From NCBI RefSeq assembly GCF_001463885.1, contig NZ_BBWQ01000002.1:62001-126000 (forward strand): a DNA stretch of 64,000 bases. The letters are read 5' to 3'. Position numbers and translations under genes: made by a program. The DNA comes from Aureimonas altamirensis (GTDB taxonomy: Bacteria; Pseudomonadota; Alphaproteobacteria; Rhizobiales; Rhizobiaceae). Each line of letters begins with the position of its first letter. Position 1 is the first letter of the stretch. Of the stretch, positions 26,901 through 37,934 are shown piece by piece. The notes beneath the pieces are model-generated. The model was given only the letters and a program-made list of their open reading frames with translations. It did not search any database and was not told where the DNA came from.

Positions 26901-27157
26901 GTCAAACTCCGCTGTTCCTGGTCGTGGGCGGGCGCGCTCGTCTGCAATGCGAGCGCATGGAGGATGCCGCCCATATTTCCTTGAAGGGCCTGGTAGACCA
27001 TCTGGTGCTGCTGCACCCGTGTCTTGCCCCTGAAACTCTCCGCCACCACCTCGGCGGCATAGTGGTCGCCGTCGCCGGCCAGATCGCGGATCGTCACGAC
27101 CGCGTCGGGAATGCCGTCCTTGATCATCCGTTCGATGTCTTGGGCGTTCATCGGCAT
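26897..27157 (-). CDS. bolA: BolA-family protein
   Basis: An 86-residue BolA protein ([38 protein letters not shown] segment with the conserved His pair region). It partners Grx4 in iron-sulfur trafficking. The ATG at 27157 lies nine bases after AGGAG; a TTG three codons earlier is less likely. The fixed order purL-bolA-grxD is common in alphaproteobacteria. Confidence 0.9.
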   Translation of the reverse strand: MPMNAQDIERMIKDGIPDAVVTIRDLAGDGDHYAAEVVAESFRGKTRVQQHQMVYQALQGNMGGILHALALQTSAPAHDQEQRSLT

Positions 27158-27233
27158 GAAGTGCAACTCCTTGTCACGGCACCGTAGGACAAAAGGATAG
27201 GGTCTGTGCGGCCCAACCGCAATGAGGCCCCGT

Positions 27234-29456
<2,223 letters not shown>

Positions 29457-29514
29457 CGTCGGCGGTCCTGAGGCGGTGTCCGCCGGATGGCGGACGGGAA
29501 GGGGTTCAGATTTG

Positions 29515-29937
29515 TTATCGCGCCGGAAGCCAGAAACCGGCCTCCGCCGCGCGGGCGCGGCATGCCGCAACCTCCGATGCGCTCCGCAGGATGAGCGCGT
29601 CGTCGGCCGCTTGCGAGATATAGTCATCGGTGACGCGTCTTTGCAGCACGATCAGCGTATAGTCGCCGCCGGTGACGGACCCTGCGGGGGAACGGACACA
29701 GGCGCCGTGCGCGCCGGCCGGCCCGGACACGAAACGCGCCGCCCGCTCTACCGTGGCGCCGCGATACAGAGTGCGCGCCGTCTGCGCGACATAGTCGGCC
29801 TCGACCCGGCTCAGCGCCTCGCCGTTCGGTTGCAGGGCTGCGGCCATCGCCGGCGGTGCCGTTCGCGCCACGGCGCAGCCGCACAGGAGCACGGCCGAGG
29901 CCAGCCCGAGCAGCCCGAGCTGCACAGGCTTATGCAT
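29515..29937 (-). CDS. Small lipoprotein inside the pur operon (second of two)
   Basis: A 140-residue protein with a lipoprotein signal ([21 protein letters not shown]; predicted acylated Cys near position 21). The mature part has no family I recognise; residues such as [17 protein letters not shown] and two further cysteines (ACVRSP, VAACRAR) suggest a compact disulfide-bonded domain. The start overlaps the previous lipoprotein gene by eight bases and purL begins 58 bases downstream. Envelope location is predicted; the connection to purine synthesis is only positional. Confidence 0.75.
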   Translation of the reverse strand: MHKPVQLGLLGLASAVLLCGCAVARTAPPAMAAALQPNGEALSRVEADYVAQTARTLYRGATVERAARFVSGPAGAHGACVRSPAGSVTGGDYTLIVLQRRVTDDYISQAADDALILRSASEVAACRARAAEAGFWLPAR

Positions 29938-30334
29938 TGGCGCAGGTACGGTCGCCGCTTTGCCAGCGGGCGACGTCGGAAGCGATCCGTGATCCGTTCG
30001 GCCCATTCAGCAACGGGCCGAACGTCTGGATGCGTGCAGGCTTGCCCTGGCCCTCGACGACGAGAAGCGGCAACCCGCCGGGGTTGGACCGCGGCACCAC
30101 CAGGATGCGCGGCCGTCCGGAATGGGAATCCAGTTCCGGCGCCATGCTGTAGCCGGCAAAGGCCGTATCGCGGCCACGGAACCAGCAGTCGCGGGCGGCC
30201 AGCGCCACGCGCTCCATCACCTTCAGCGCCGGTTCGCCGCTTGTTTCGATCGACGCTTCCTGCGGCTTGCCGCTGCATCCGGCCAGGACGCCCAAAACCA
30301 CCGCAAAGGCACCGAGGCGCAGAGACGGCCTCAC
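29930..30334 (-). CDS. Small lipoprotein inside the pur operon (first of two)
   Basis: A 134-residue lipoprotein: the signal [20 protein letters not shown] ends in a clear lipobox LAGC (Cys20). The mature part contains [20 protein letters not shown] and ends RTCANA, so two cysteines may bond. The start is GTG, overlapping the purQ stop (GTGA), so it is translationally coupled to purQ. No family is recognised. From memory, uncharacterised proteins do occur at this place in some rhizobia, but I cannot name them. Confidence 0.78.
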   Translation of the reverse strand: MRPSLRLGAFAVVLGVLAGCSGKPQEASIETSGEPALKVMERVALAARDCWFRGRDTAFAGYSMAPELDSHSGRPRILVVPRSNPGGLPLLVVEGQGKPARIQTFGPLLNGPNGSRIASDVARWQSGDRTCANA

Positions 30335-31014
30335 GCGGCCAGCCCCCTGTCGGTAAGACCCAGCGCGCTTTCGAAGATGCCGCGCCCGTCGGTGCCGCCA
30401 TGCTCCGGCTCGATGAGGTTTTCCGGATGCGGCATCAGCCCCAGAACGTTGCCGCCGTCATTGACGATGCCGGCAATGTCGTTGACCGCCCCGTTGGGGT
30501 TGGTGCCTTCGGCATAGCGGAAGACGACCTGGCCTTCCCCCTCGATGCGGGCAAGCGAGTCGGCATCGGCGAAATAGTTGCCGTCATGGTGGGCCACAGG
30601 GCACCGGATAACCTGTCCGGGGCTGTAGGCCGTGGTGAACCGGGTTCCGGCGTTCGCCACTTCAAGCTTCACTTCGCGGCAGACGAAGTTGAGGCTGCGG
30701 TTGCGCATCAGCGCACCGGGCAGAAGCCCGGCCTCGCACAGGATCTGGAAGCCGTTGCAGACGCCCAGAACGGGTACGCCGGCGCGGGCCTTGTCGGCCA
30801 CGGCGCGCATGACGGGAGACCGCGCCGCAATGGCCCCGCAGCGCAGATAATCTCCGAAAGAGAAACCGCCGGGAATGACGATCAGGTCAACCGGCGGAAT
30901 GTCCGTTTCGGTCTGCCAGACGGTCAGGGGCTCCTGCCCGCTGATCGTGCGGAGGGCGGCGATCATGTCGCGGTCCCGGTTGAGGCCTGGCAACAGGACG
31001 ACGGCGGATTTCAT
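30331..31014 (-). CDS. purQ: Phosphoribosylformylglycinamidine synthase glutaminase PurQ
   Basis: A 227-residue class I glutamine amidotransferase. The nucleophile elbow is [20 protein letters not shown], and the glycine strip is [20 protein letters not shown]; the catalytic His/Glu lie in [15 protein letters not shown]. It feeds ammonia to PurL. It lies 48 bases after purS and is coupled to a lipoprotein gene by a GTGA overlap. Confidence 0.96.
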   Translation of the reverse strand: MKSAVVLLPGLNRDRDMIAALRTISGQEPLTVWQTETDIPPVDLIVIPGGFSFGDYLRCGAIAARSPVMRAVADKARAGVPVLGVCNGFQILCEAGLLPGALMRNRSLNFVCREVKLEVANAGTRFTTAYSPGQVIRCPVAHHDGNYFADADSLARIEGEGQVVFRYAEGTNPNGAVNDIAGIVNDGGNVLGLMPHPENLIEPEHGGTDGRGIFESALGLTDRGLAA

Positions 31015-31062
31015 AAGGTTCAGCTCCGGACCGTGGATGGGGCGGGCGGGCCCGCCGCGACG

Positions 31063-31305
31063 TCAACGGATTTCGACGGCGTAGTTCTCGATGACGGTGT
31101 TGGCGAGCAGCTTCTCGCACATGGCCTTGACCTTCGCCTCGGCGGCGGAAGCGTCGTCGCCGTCGATTTCGACGTCGAAGACCTTGCCTTGCCGCACGCT
31201 GCCGACGCCATCGAAGCCGAGGGTGCCGAGCGCACCCTCGATGGCCTTGCCCTGCGGGTCGAGAACGCCGTTCTTCAACGTAACGACAATACGCGCCTTG
31301 ATCAC
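31063..31305 (-). CDS. purS: Phosphoribosylformylglycinamidine synthase subunit PurS
   Basis: An 80-residue PurS, the small bridging subunit of FGAM synthetase (MIKARIVVTLKNGVLDPQGK; CEKLLANTVIENYAVEI). It follows purC with a 67-base gap and precedes purQ. Confidence 0.95.
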   Translation of the reverse strand: MIKARIVVTLKNGVLDPQGKAIEGALGTLGFDGVGSVRQGKVFDVEIDGDDASAAEAKVKAMCEKLLANTVIENYAVEIR

Positions 31306-31372
31306 TGTTTCAGCCTGCCTTGCGAATATACGAGTTTGAGAGCCGGCGCCGGTCGCGACGCAGGACTTTGCG

Positions 31373-32137
31373 TCACTTTACCAACACCGGCCCGGAAGGG
31401 CGGGGCGGATCGTTTTCGTTCATGATGCCAAGGCGCCGGGCGACTTCCTGGTAAGCCTCGACGAGGCCGCCCATGTCGCGGCGGAACCTGTCCTTGTCCA
31501 GCTTGTCCTGGGTCTGCACATCCCAGAGGCGGCACGAATCGGGCGAGATCTCGTCGGCGACGATGATCCGCATCATGTCGCCCTCGAACAGGCGGCCGGT
31601 TTCGATCTTGAAGTCCACGAGCTGGATGCCGACGCCCAGGAACAGGCCGGTCAGGAAGTCGTTGACGCGGATGGCGAGCGCCATGATGTCGTCGATTTCC
31701 TGCGGGCTGGCCCAGCCGAACGCGGTGATGTGCTCTTCCGAGACCATCGGATCGTCCAGCGCGTCGGCCTTGTAGTAGAACTCGATGATCGAGCGCGGCA
31801 GCACGGTGCCTTCCTCGATGCCGAGGCGCTTGGCCAGCGAGCCGGCGGCCACGTTGCGCACCACCACCTCCAGAGGGATGATCTCCACTTCCTTGATCAA
31901 CTGCTCGCGCATGTTGAGCCGGCGGATGAAGTGCGTGGGAATGCCGATCCGGTTGAGATGGCTGAATATGTACTCGGAAATACGGTTGTTGAGGACGCCC
32001 TTGCCGTCCACCACTTCGTGCTTCTTCTTGTTGAAGGCGGTGGCGTCGTCCTTGAAGAACTGCACCAGCGTGCCGGGTTCCGGGCCTTCGTAAAGAATCT
32101 TGCCCTTGCCTTCGTAGATACGGCGGCGACGTGTCAT
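31373..32137 (-). CDS. purC: Phosphoribosylaminoimidazole-succinocarboxamide synthase
   Basis: A 254-residue SAICAR synthetase ([20 protein letters not shown]; the signature [13 protein letters not shown] and [15 protein letters not shown]). It heads the minus-strand purine run purC-purS-purQ-lipoproteins-purL-bolA-grxD. A divergent 215-base intergenic region with no recognised riboswitch separates it from the DUF1476 gene. Confidence 0.96.
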   Translation of the reverse strand: MTRRRRIYEGKGKILYEGPEPGTLVQFFKDDATAFNKKKHEVVDGKGVLNNRISEYIFSHLNRIGIPTHFIRRLNMREQLIKEVEIIPLEVVVRNVAAGSLAKRLGIEEGTVLPRSIIEFYYKADALDDPMVSEEHITAFGWASPQEIDDIMALAIRVNDFLTGLFLGVGIQLVDFKIETGRLFEGDMMRIIVADEISPDSCRLWDVQTQDKLDKDRFRRDMGGLVEAYQEVARRLGIMNENDPPRPSGPVLVK

Positions 32138-32352
32138 TGCGTGTGCTCGATCGTGCTGGAGCGCCAGGGTGGGAGGCCCGGGCGGGAAAAAACTCTGCTC
32201 TCTGCCGGGTCAATAGACCAAATGGCGCATTTTCACAATCGTTACCCCGAATTTCCTGCCTTCCGTCCGGACGGTGCGCGCCGACGCTTCAAATGTGCAA
32301 GGTGATGTTCTACACACCACGCGTTGAGGCCCGAAATGGAAGAGGCAGCCCG

Positions 32353-32670
32353 ATGACATTCGACGACCGCAAGCAGGAATTCGAGAGCCGTTACGCCCAC
32401 GATCAGGAGTTGCGGTTTCGGGTCGAGGCGCGGCGCAACAAGCTTCTCGGACTCTGGGCGGCGGAAAAGCTCGGCCGCAGCGGCGCCGAGGCCGACGCCT
32501 ACGCGATGGAGGTCGTCAAGGCCGACCTGCAGAAAGAGGGCGATGAAGACGTCGTCGCCAAGATCATGGCCGACTTCACCGCTGCGGGCGTCGCCCAGTC
32601 CGAGCATCAGCTTCGTCGCCGGATGAGCGAATTGCTGATTGAGGCGGAATCCCAGGTCAAGAGCGCCTGA
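32353..32670 (+). CDS. DUF1476 protein, F1-ATPase inhibitor zeta subunit
   Basis: A 105-residue, charged, helical protein (MTFDDRKQEFESRYAHDQEL; RNKLLGLWAAEKLG). This family is the zeta subunit, a natural inhibitor of the alphaproteobacterial F1Fo-ATPase, shown in Paracoccus. Its N-terminus is the inhibitory part. It is divergent from purC, the common arrangement. Its stop overlaps the aldolase ATG by one base. Confidence 0.9.
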   Translation: MTFDDRKQEFESRYAHDQELRFRVEARRNKLLGLWAAEKLGRSGAEADAYAMEVVKADLQKEGDEDVVAKIMADFTAAGVAQSEHQLRRRMSELLIEAESQVKSA

Positions 32671-33437
32671 TGGCGGCGCCCGATCTGCGCGGCCGGCTGG
32701 AAGCGCGCGGTTTCCTGATATCCGCGTGGTCCAGCCTGACGCAGCCCGAATTGCTGGAGCGGATGCTGCAAGGTGGCTTCGATCTGGCGACATTCGACAT
32801 GCAGCACGGCATGCATGACGAGGCCAGCGTCGGCCGGGGCATCGCCACCGCGTCGCATATGGGCATGGCTTCGCTGGTGCGTGTGCCCGTGGGCGGCTAT
32901 GCCACGGTGTCGCGGGTTCTGGATTACGGCGCCACCGGCGTCATCCTGCCGATGATCGAATCGGCCGACGATGCCCGTGCGCTGGTTGCGGCGGCGAAGT
33001 ACCCGCCGCTCGGCCAGCGGTCCTATGGGCCGACGCGCGCGGTGATGCTGCATGGCTACGGCAGCGGCAAGGCCTATTTCGAGGCAGCAAACCGCGAAAC
33101 CCTGGCCTTTGCTATGATCGAGACGCCGGCGGCCTACGCCGCGCTGGACCAGATCCTGGCCGTCGAGGGGCTGGACGGCGTCTTCATCGGCCCGTCGGAC
33201 CTGTCGATCGCCTTGACCGGGGGGCGCCTCAGCCATGATGGACCCGAGGTCACCGCTGCCATCCAGACCATCGCCGCCAAGGCGCGGGCCTGCGGCAAGT
33301 TCACGGCGCTCTACGTCTTCGATGCGGACGAGACCGCAGGGGCCCGGAAGATGGGCGTCGACCTGGTGACCCTGTCGTCGGACATGGCGATATTCAATGC
33401 CGGTCTTGCCGCGCTGCGCGCCTCGACCGGGCGCTGA
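32670..33437 (+). CDS. HpcH/HpaI-family aldolase
   Basis: A 255-residue class II pyruvate-type aldolase/citrate lyase beta family member. The catalytic His lies in TFDMQHGMHDEA, metal-binding Glu in AMIETPAAYA and Asp in FIGPSDLSI. Relatives cleave 4-hydroxy-2-oxoheptanedioate or 2-keto-3-deoxy-rhamnonate; the actual substrate is unknown, since no aromatic or sugar-acid pathway surrounds it. It overlaps the DUF1476 stop by one base, so it is probably co-transcribed. Confidence 0.85.
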   Translation: MAAPDLRGRLEARGFLISAWSSLTQPELLERMLQGGFDLATFDMQHGMHDEASVGRGIATASHMGMASLVRVPVGGYATVSRVLDYGATGVILPMIESADDARALVAAAKYPPLGQRSYGPTRAVMLHGYGSGKAYFEAANRETLAFAMIETPAAYAALDQILAVEGLDGVFIGPSDLSIALTGGRLSHDGPEVTAAIQTIAAKARACGKFTALYVFDADETAGARKMGVDLVTLSSDMAIFNAGLAALRASTGR

Positions 33438-33447
33438 CGGCCATGAC

Positions 33448-33479
33448 GCTTCGCCGCATCAATGATGATGCGGCGGAGC
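33448..33479. terminator. Bidirectional hairpin overlapping the hydrolase 3' end
   Basis: GCTTCGCCGCATCA (33448-33461) and TGATGCGGCGGAGC (33466-33479) form a 14-bp stem with one G-T wobble and an ATGA loop. The right arm encodes the last residues of the minus-strand hydrolase (Pro-Pro-His-His-His), and the stop codon lies in the stem and loop. It lies between convergent genes; no T-run. Confidence 0.6.
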
Positions 33480-34028
33480 CTTCAGCCGGGCAAGGAACTT
33501 GCCGAAGGTCAACAGGCCCTCGGGCCAGGGCCCGTGTCCGCTGTCGGCGTTCAGATGTCCGCTCTCGCCGGCATCGATGAACAGCGATCCCCAGGCCGCG
33601 GCGATATCTTCCGATGCTTCGAAGCTCGAATAGTGATCGTTGCGGCTGGCCACCACGACCGACGGAAACGGCAGCGGCTCGCGCGGGTAGGGGCCGAACG
33701 TCATCAGATGCCGGGGGCGGATCGCCTCGTTCGACACGTCCGGCGGCGCCACGAAGAAAGCGCCGGCAATCGGAGTCTTGAACAGCGGTATCGCCTGCAC
33801 GACGCTGGCGACGCCCAGCGAATGGGCCACGATGACGCAAGGCTTGGTGGTGGCGTTGACGGCATCGGCAACCGCCTTCGTCCAATCCTCGCGGACGGGC
33901 TTGGTCCATTCCGCCTGCACGACGCGGCTGGCGGTGGACAGCTTGCGCTCCCATCGGCTTTGCCAGTGCTGGTCTGAGGCCCCGGTATAGCCGGGAACGA
34001 TGAGGATATCGGCTTCTGATACGCGCAT
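33459..34028 (-). CDS. RBBP9/YdeN-type serine hydrolase
   Basis: A 189-residue alpha/beta hydrolase. The opening ILIVPGYTGASDQHWQSRWE, the nucleophile elbow VAHSLGVASVV, Asp in SRNDHYSSFE and His in ESGHLNADSGHGPW all match the RBBP9/YdeN family. Function in bacteria is mostly unknown; small-ester or peptide hydrolysis is assumed. It is followed by cls on the same strand's upstream side, but spacing (48 bases) does not prove an operon. Its last codons fall in the convergent terminator. Confidence 0.88.
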   Translation of the reverse strand: MRVSEADILIVPGYTGASDQHWQSRWERKLSTASRVVQAEWTKPVREDWTKAVADAVNATTKPCVIVAHSLGVASVVQAIPLFKTPIAGAFFVAPPDVSNEAIRPRHLMTFGPYPREPLPFPSVVVASRNDHYSSFEASEDIAAAWGSLFIDAGESGHLNADSGHGPWPEGLLTFGKFLARLKAPPHHH

Positions 34029-34076
34029 GGCTGCCAGATGTGCGGTCCCGTCATTCTTGTCAAGTTCGGCGGGCGT

Positions 34077-35528
34077 CTACATCAGGGGACTGATCAGCCG
34101 CATGATGTTTTCGCCGAGCTGCGTGGCGAAACCGCGCTTCTCCCAGCTCTCGACGTCCAGGCGCTCGCTGCTTGCCCGGTATTCCTGTTCGATGCCGCGC
34201 AATCTGCGGACCATGTCGGCGTCGTAGATCAGCAGCGTCACTTCGGAATTCAGCTCGAAGGAGCGGCGATCCATGTTGGCCGAGCCGATGATGGCGATAT
34301 CCTCGTCGATCGACAGGTGCTTGGCATGCAGGAACCGCTCCCGGTACAGCATGACTTCTACCCCGGCCGACAGGAGGTCGTCGTAGTAGGAGCGCTGCGC
34401 GTGATCGATCAGCACCGAATTGGTGGTGTAGGTTACGAACAACGAAACGGTCACGCCCTTGGCGACGGCGGTGCGCATGGCCTGCAGCAGCGGCTCGTTG
34501 GGAATGAAATAGGGCGTCGCCAGCACGACCCGGTCCCGCGCGTTGTGGATGAGATCGGTAAACAGCGTATCCACTTGGGCCCCGGGGTAATCCGGGCCCG
34601 TCGGCAGAAGCTGGGCCAGCGCACCGCCCTCCGCGTCGGCGAAATCGGTGACGGGCATCAGGTCCGGCGAGCCGATATCCTCTTCCGTTTCCAGGTACCA
34701 GTCACCGATGAAGACGGCCTGCATCTCCAGCACCACCGGGCCCACGACGCGGGCCATGACCTCGCGGTAGAAAGTGTTCGGTTCGTATTCGTTGCGATGC
34801 ATGTTCTGCGAACCGACCCAGCCCACATGCCCGTCGACCACCACGATCTTGCGATGGTTGCGCAGATCGGCCCGCGTCGCCCGGTTCCAGAAGCGCAGCG
34901 GCAGTATGACCCGAAGTGCGACACCCGATCCGTCCAGGCGGCGGGCGATGCGCCGCCGGTCGGTGGACGAGCCCACCGCGTCGATCAGGAGGCGGCAGGT
35001 GACGCCGCGCCGCGCCGCGCGCTCCAGCGCCGCCAGAACCTTGTCCCCGGCCTCGTCCATCATCAGGATGTAGAACAGCATGTGGACGTGGTTCTTGGCA
35101 TCGTCGATATCGGCGACGATGCGGTCGACCACGCGGTTGTAATCCGCATCCAGATCTATCTGGTTGCCGGGCAGGCATGGCTGGCGGCCCAGCCGCTGCA
35201 CCAGCCGCGCCGCCATGGCGTAACGCGGCGCAAGCGCCTCCTCGTGCCCGCTGCGCTGTTCGAGCGTCAGGTCGCCCAGGGCGCGGCTGAGAACGGCGGG
35301 AAGGCGCTTTAACCGGTCCTTGCGCCAGCGCGGATGTTCCGCATGGCCGAGCGCCAGATAGATCAGCAGCGCGGCGATGGGCAGAAAGAAGAACAGGATC
35401 ATCCATGCCTGGGCCGCCGCAGGCGAGCGCCTAAACGGAATGTAGATCAGCGCTCCGAAGATGATTCCCCAGTTGAGTATCCCCGTCGCGACCGACCAGG
35501 TCGTCCAGAAGGCGGCGTCGAGTTGCAT
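34077..35528 (-). CDS. cls: Cardiolipin synthase
   Basis: A 483-residue phospholipase-D-superfamily enzyme. Two N-terminal membrane segments (ILNWGIIFGALIYIPF and AWMILFFFLPIAALLIYLAL) are followed by two HKD motifs (NHRKIVVVDGHVGWVGSQN and HAKHLSIDEDIAIIGSANMD). It joins two phosphatidylglycerols into cardiolipin at the inner membrane. The start is uncertain: ATG at 35528 (MQLDAAFW) is chosen; ATG 35540 and TTG 35564 are in frame. It is divergent from a phosphoesterase with 207 bases between them. Confidence 0.92.
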   Translation of the reverse strand: MQLDAAFWTTWSVATGILNWGIIFGALIYIPFRRSPAAAQAWMILFFFLPIAALLIYLALGHAEHPRWRKDRLKRLPAVLSRALGDLTLEQRSGHEEALAPRYAMAARLVQRLGRQPCLPGNQIDLDADYNRVVDRIVADIDDAKNHVHMLFYILMMDEAGDKVLAALERAARRGVTCRLLIDAVGSSTDRRRIARRLDGSGVALRVILPLRFWNRATRADLRNHRKIVVVDGHVGWVGSQNMHRNEYEPNTFYREVMARVVGPVVLEMQAVFIGDWYLETEEDIGSPDLMPVTDFADAEGGALAQLLPTGPDYPGAQVDTLFTDLIHNARDRVVLATPYFIPNEPLLQAMRTAVAKGVTVSLFVTYTTNSVLIDHAQRSYYDDLLSAGVEVMLYRERFLHAKHLSIDEDIAIIGSANMDRRSFELNSEVTLLIYDADMVRRLRGIEQEYRASSERLDVESWEKRGFATQLGENIMRLISPLM

Positions 35529-35735
35529 TGCGGCAGGCATCCATGTGCTGTGGTTCGACCGCAATTAGAACAGATCGGTCGAAAGTGGAAACGCATCCGG
35601 TGCACCATGCCGGCGCGGTGACGCGATGTTGAATTTGCGCTGCCGAAAGCCAATATCCATGCCGGAATTTCGCCCGATGGGGCACGCATCTATGTCGCGC
35701 GGGCCGACAGGCCGCTTCGTCGGAAAGGGTACGAG

Positions 35736-36512
35736 TTGCGGATCGTTTACGCCAATCTCGGATATGCGCGCGATATCGACGGGTCTCTCAAGCACCATAT
35801 CGGGCGGGCCCACCACCACATCTACACGCCCCGTCAGGCACAGATGCGGGCGCTCAATTTCCTGAAAGACAGGCTGCGGGAGTTGCAGCCCGACCTGTCC
35901 TGCTTCCTGGAGATCGACCAGGGCTCCGTTACCAACGGCTTTTTCGACCAGTTTCCCGTGCTGTGCGAAGACCATCACCGCACGGTGCGAATCGATGGCA
36001 AGTACAGCGCCGGCAAGCGGTTCCGCCGCCTGTCGGTGTCGCGCGGCAAGTCCAGCGCGTTTCTTGCAACGGGCGATCTTCCGTTTACGGCGCGGTATCT
36101 GGACGATGGCAAGAAGCGCCTGGTCTACGACATCGACCTGCCGGGCGTCCGTGTGCTTCTGGCGCACTGCTCGCTGTTGCGGCGGGTACGCCACCGCCAG
36201 TTGGAACAGCTTGCAAGCTGGGCGCGGGAGCGCGAGACGCCCACCATCATCACCGGCGATTTCAACATGTTCGGCGGCGCGCAGGAGCTGACGCCGCTGC
36301 TGGCCGATGGGCGCTTCACCTATCTCAACGGCAAGATGGCGCCCACCTTCAGGCTTGGGCCCTGGAAGGCCAGCCTCGACCCCTGCATCGTATCGGGCGA
36401 TCTCATGGGGCGCTGCCGGATCGAGATCATCGACATGCCGTTCTCGGACCACCAGATGCTGATGATCGACGTGGACACGGCAATGGACGCCCGCCTGCGC
36501 AAGGCAGGCTGA
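35736..36512 (+). CDS. Endonuclease/exonuclease/phosphatase-fold protein
   Basis: A 258-residue EEP-fold protein. Metal and catalytic motifs are DLSCFLEIDQG (Glu), TIITGDFNMFGG (Asp-x-Asn) and PFSDHQMLMIDV (Asp-His). There is no signal peptide. Family members cleave DNA, phospholipids (sphingomyelinase-like) or phosphoinositides; with cls divergent, a lipid role is possible but unproved. The start is TTG at 35736, six bases after GAAAGGG; there is no ATG in a better position. It is convergent with purB, and the two stop codons lie in complementary arms. Confidence 0.82.
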   Translation: MRIVYANLGYARDIDGSLKHHIGRAHHHIYTPRQAQMRALNFLKDRLRELQPDLSCFLEIDQGSVTNGFFDQFPVLCEDHHRTVRIDGKYSAGKRFRRLSVSRGKSSAFLATGDLPFTARYLDDGKKRLVYDIDLPGVRVLLAHCSLLRRVRHRQLEQLASWARERETPTIITGDFNMFGGAQELTPLLADGRFTYLNGKMAPTFRLGPWKASLDPCIVSGDLMGRCRIEIIDMPFSDHQMLMIDVDTAMDARLRKAG

Positions 36513-36547
36513 CGCCGCATCGCCTAAGCCGGGTTACTCCGGCGTCA
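36510..36547. terminator. Weak hairpin carrying both stops of convergent genes
   Basis: TGACGCCG (36510-36517) pairs with CGGCGTCA (36540-36547). The left arm contains the stop of the phosphoesterase gene and the right arm the stop of purB. The loop is 22 bases and no T-run follows, so termination activity is uncertain. Confidence 0.3.
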
Positions 36548-37864
36548 CGCCGCCGGGACTGCATCCTTGAAGACGCGGCGGAAGATCGTGTCGACATGCT
36601 TGGTGTGATAGCCAAGGTCGAACTTCTCGCGCAGCTCCTCTTCCGACAGTGCCTCGCGCACTTCCGCGTCCGCCAGGAGCTCTTCCAGGAAGTCCGCGCC
36701 CTGTTCCCAGACCTTCATGGCGTTGCGCTGCACCAGACGATAGGCATCCTCGCGCGATTTTCCCGCCTGGGTCAGCGCAAGCAGCACGCGCTGCGAATGG
36801 ACCAGCCCGCGGAACTGGTTGAGATTGCGGTCCATCCGCTCGGGATAGACGAGCAGCTTGTCGATGACGTTCGTCAGGCGGGCAAGCGCGAAGTCCAGCG
36901 TGATGGTGGCGTCCGGCCCGATCATCCGCTCCACCGAGGAGTGGGAGATATCGCGCTCGTGCCAAAGAGCGACGTTTTCCATCGCCGGGAAGGCATAGGA
37001 GCGCACCATGCGGGCAAGGCCCGTGAGGTTTTCGGTCAGCACCGGGTTGCGCTTGTGCGGCATCGCCGACGAGCCCTTCTGGCCGGGCGAGAAATACTCC
37101 TCGGCCTCGAGCACTTCGGTGCGCTGCAGATGGCGGATTTCCACGGCCAGCCGCTCCACCGACGAGGCGATGACCGCAAGCGTCGCAAAATACATGGCAT
37201 GCCTGTCGCGCGGGATCACCTGCGTGGAGACCGGCTCCACCTTCAGGCCCATAGCCTCGGCAACATGCTCCTCGACGCGCGGGTCGATATTGGCGAACGT
37301 GCCGACCGCGCCCGAGATCGCCGCGGTGGAGATTTCCTCGCGCGCGGCCACAAGGCGGGCGCGCGCCCGCTCGAACTCGACATAGGCCAGCGCCATCTTG
37401 ACGCCGAAGGTGGTCGGCTCGGCATGGATGCCATGGCTGCGGCCGATGGTGACGGTGTCCTTGTGCTCGAAGGCGCGGCGCTTCAGGGCCGCCAGCAGCG
37501 CATCCAGATCGGCCAGCAGCAGGGTGCTGGCGCGCTGCAGTTGCACGTTGAAGCAGGTGTCCAGCACGTCGGACGAGGTCATGCCCTGATGCACGAAACG
37601 GGCATCCGGCCCGACGAATTCGGCCAGATGCGTCAGGAAGGCGATCACGTCGTGCTTGGTCTCGCGCTCGATCTCGTCGATCCGGTCGACGTCGAAGGTT
37701 GCCGCACCGCCCTTTTCCCAGATCGTCCGGGCCGCTTCCTTCGGTATCACGCCCAGATCCGCCAGGGCGTCCGCCGCGTGCGCCTCGATCTCGAACCAGA
37801 TGCGGAACTTCGTTTCCTGCGACCAGATCGATACCATTTCGGGGCGGGAATAACGGGGGATCAT
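36545..37864 (-). CDS. purB: Adenylosuccinate lyase
   Basis: A 439-residue fumarase/aspartase-superfamily enzyme. The signature GSSAMPHKRNPVLTENL and TSSDVLDTCFNVQL, RSHGIHAEPTTFG mark the active-site regions. It acts twice in purine synthesis, on SAICAR and adenylosuccinate. The ATG at 37864 (MIPRYSRPEMVSIW) is chosen; the open frame upstream to 37987 overlaps the convergent-side P1 peptidase gene and is rejected. It is 4.4 kb from the purC operon. Confidence 0.95.
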   Translation of the reverse strand: MIPRYSRPEMVSIWSQETKFRIWFEIEAHAADALADLGVIPKEAARTIWEKGGAATFDVDRIDEIERETKHDVIAFLTHLAEFVGPDARFVHQGMTSSDVLDTCFNVQLQRASTLLLADLDALLAALKRRAFEHKDTVTIGRSHGIHAEPTTFGVKMALAYVEFERARARLVAAREEISTAAISGAVGTFANIDPRVEEHVAEAMGLKVEPVSTQVIPRDRHAMYFATLAVIASSVERLAVEIRHLQRTEVLEAEEYFSPGQKGSSAMPHKRNPVLTENLTGLARMVRSYAFPAMENVALWHERDISHSSVERMIGPDATITLDFALARLTNVIDKLLVYPERMDRNLNQFRGLVHSQRVLLALTQAGKSREDAYRLVQRNAMKVWEQGADFLEELLADAEVREALSEEELREKFDLGYHTKHVDTIFRRVFKDAVPAA

Positions 37865-37934
37865 CGGCTCTGACTTTCGGCGCTGTGGCTGGAGGAGAAG
37901 CGCCCCTTTAACAGACGCGCTGCCGCGCCTCAAT

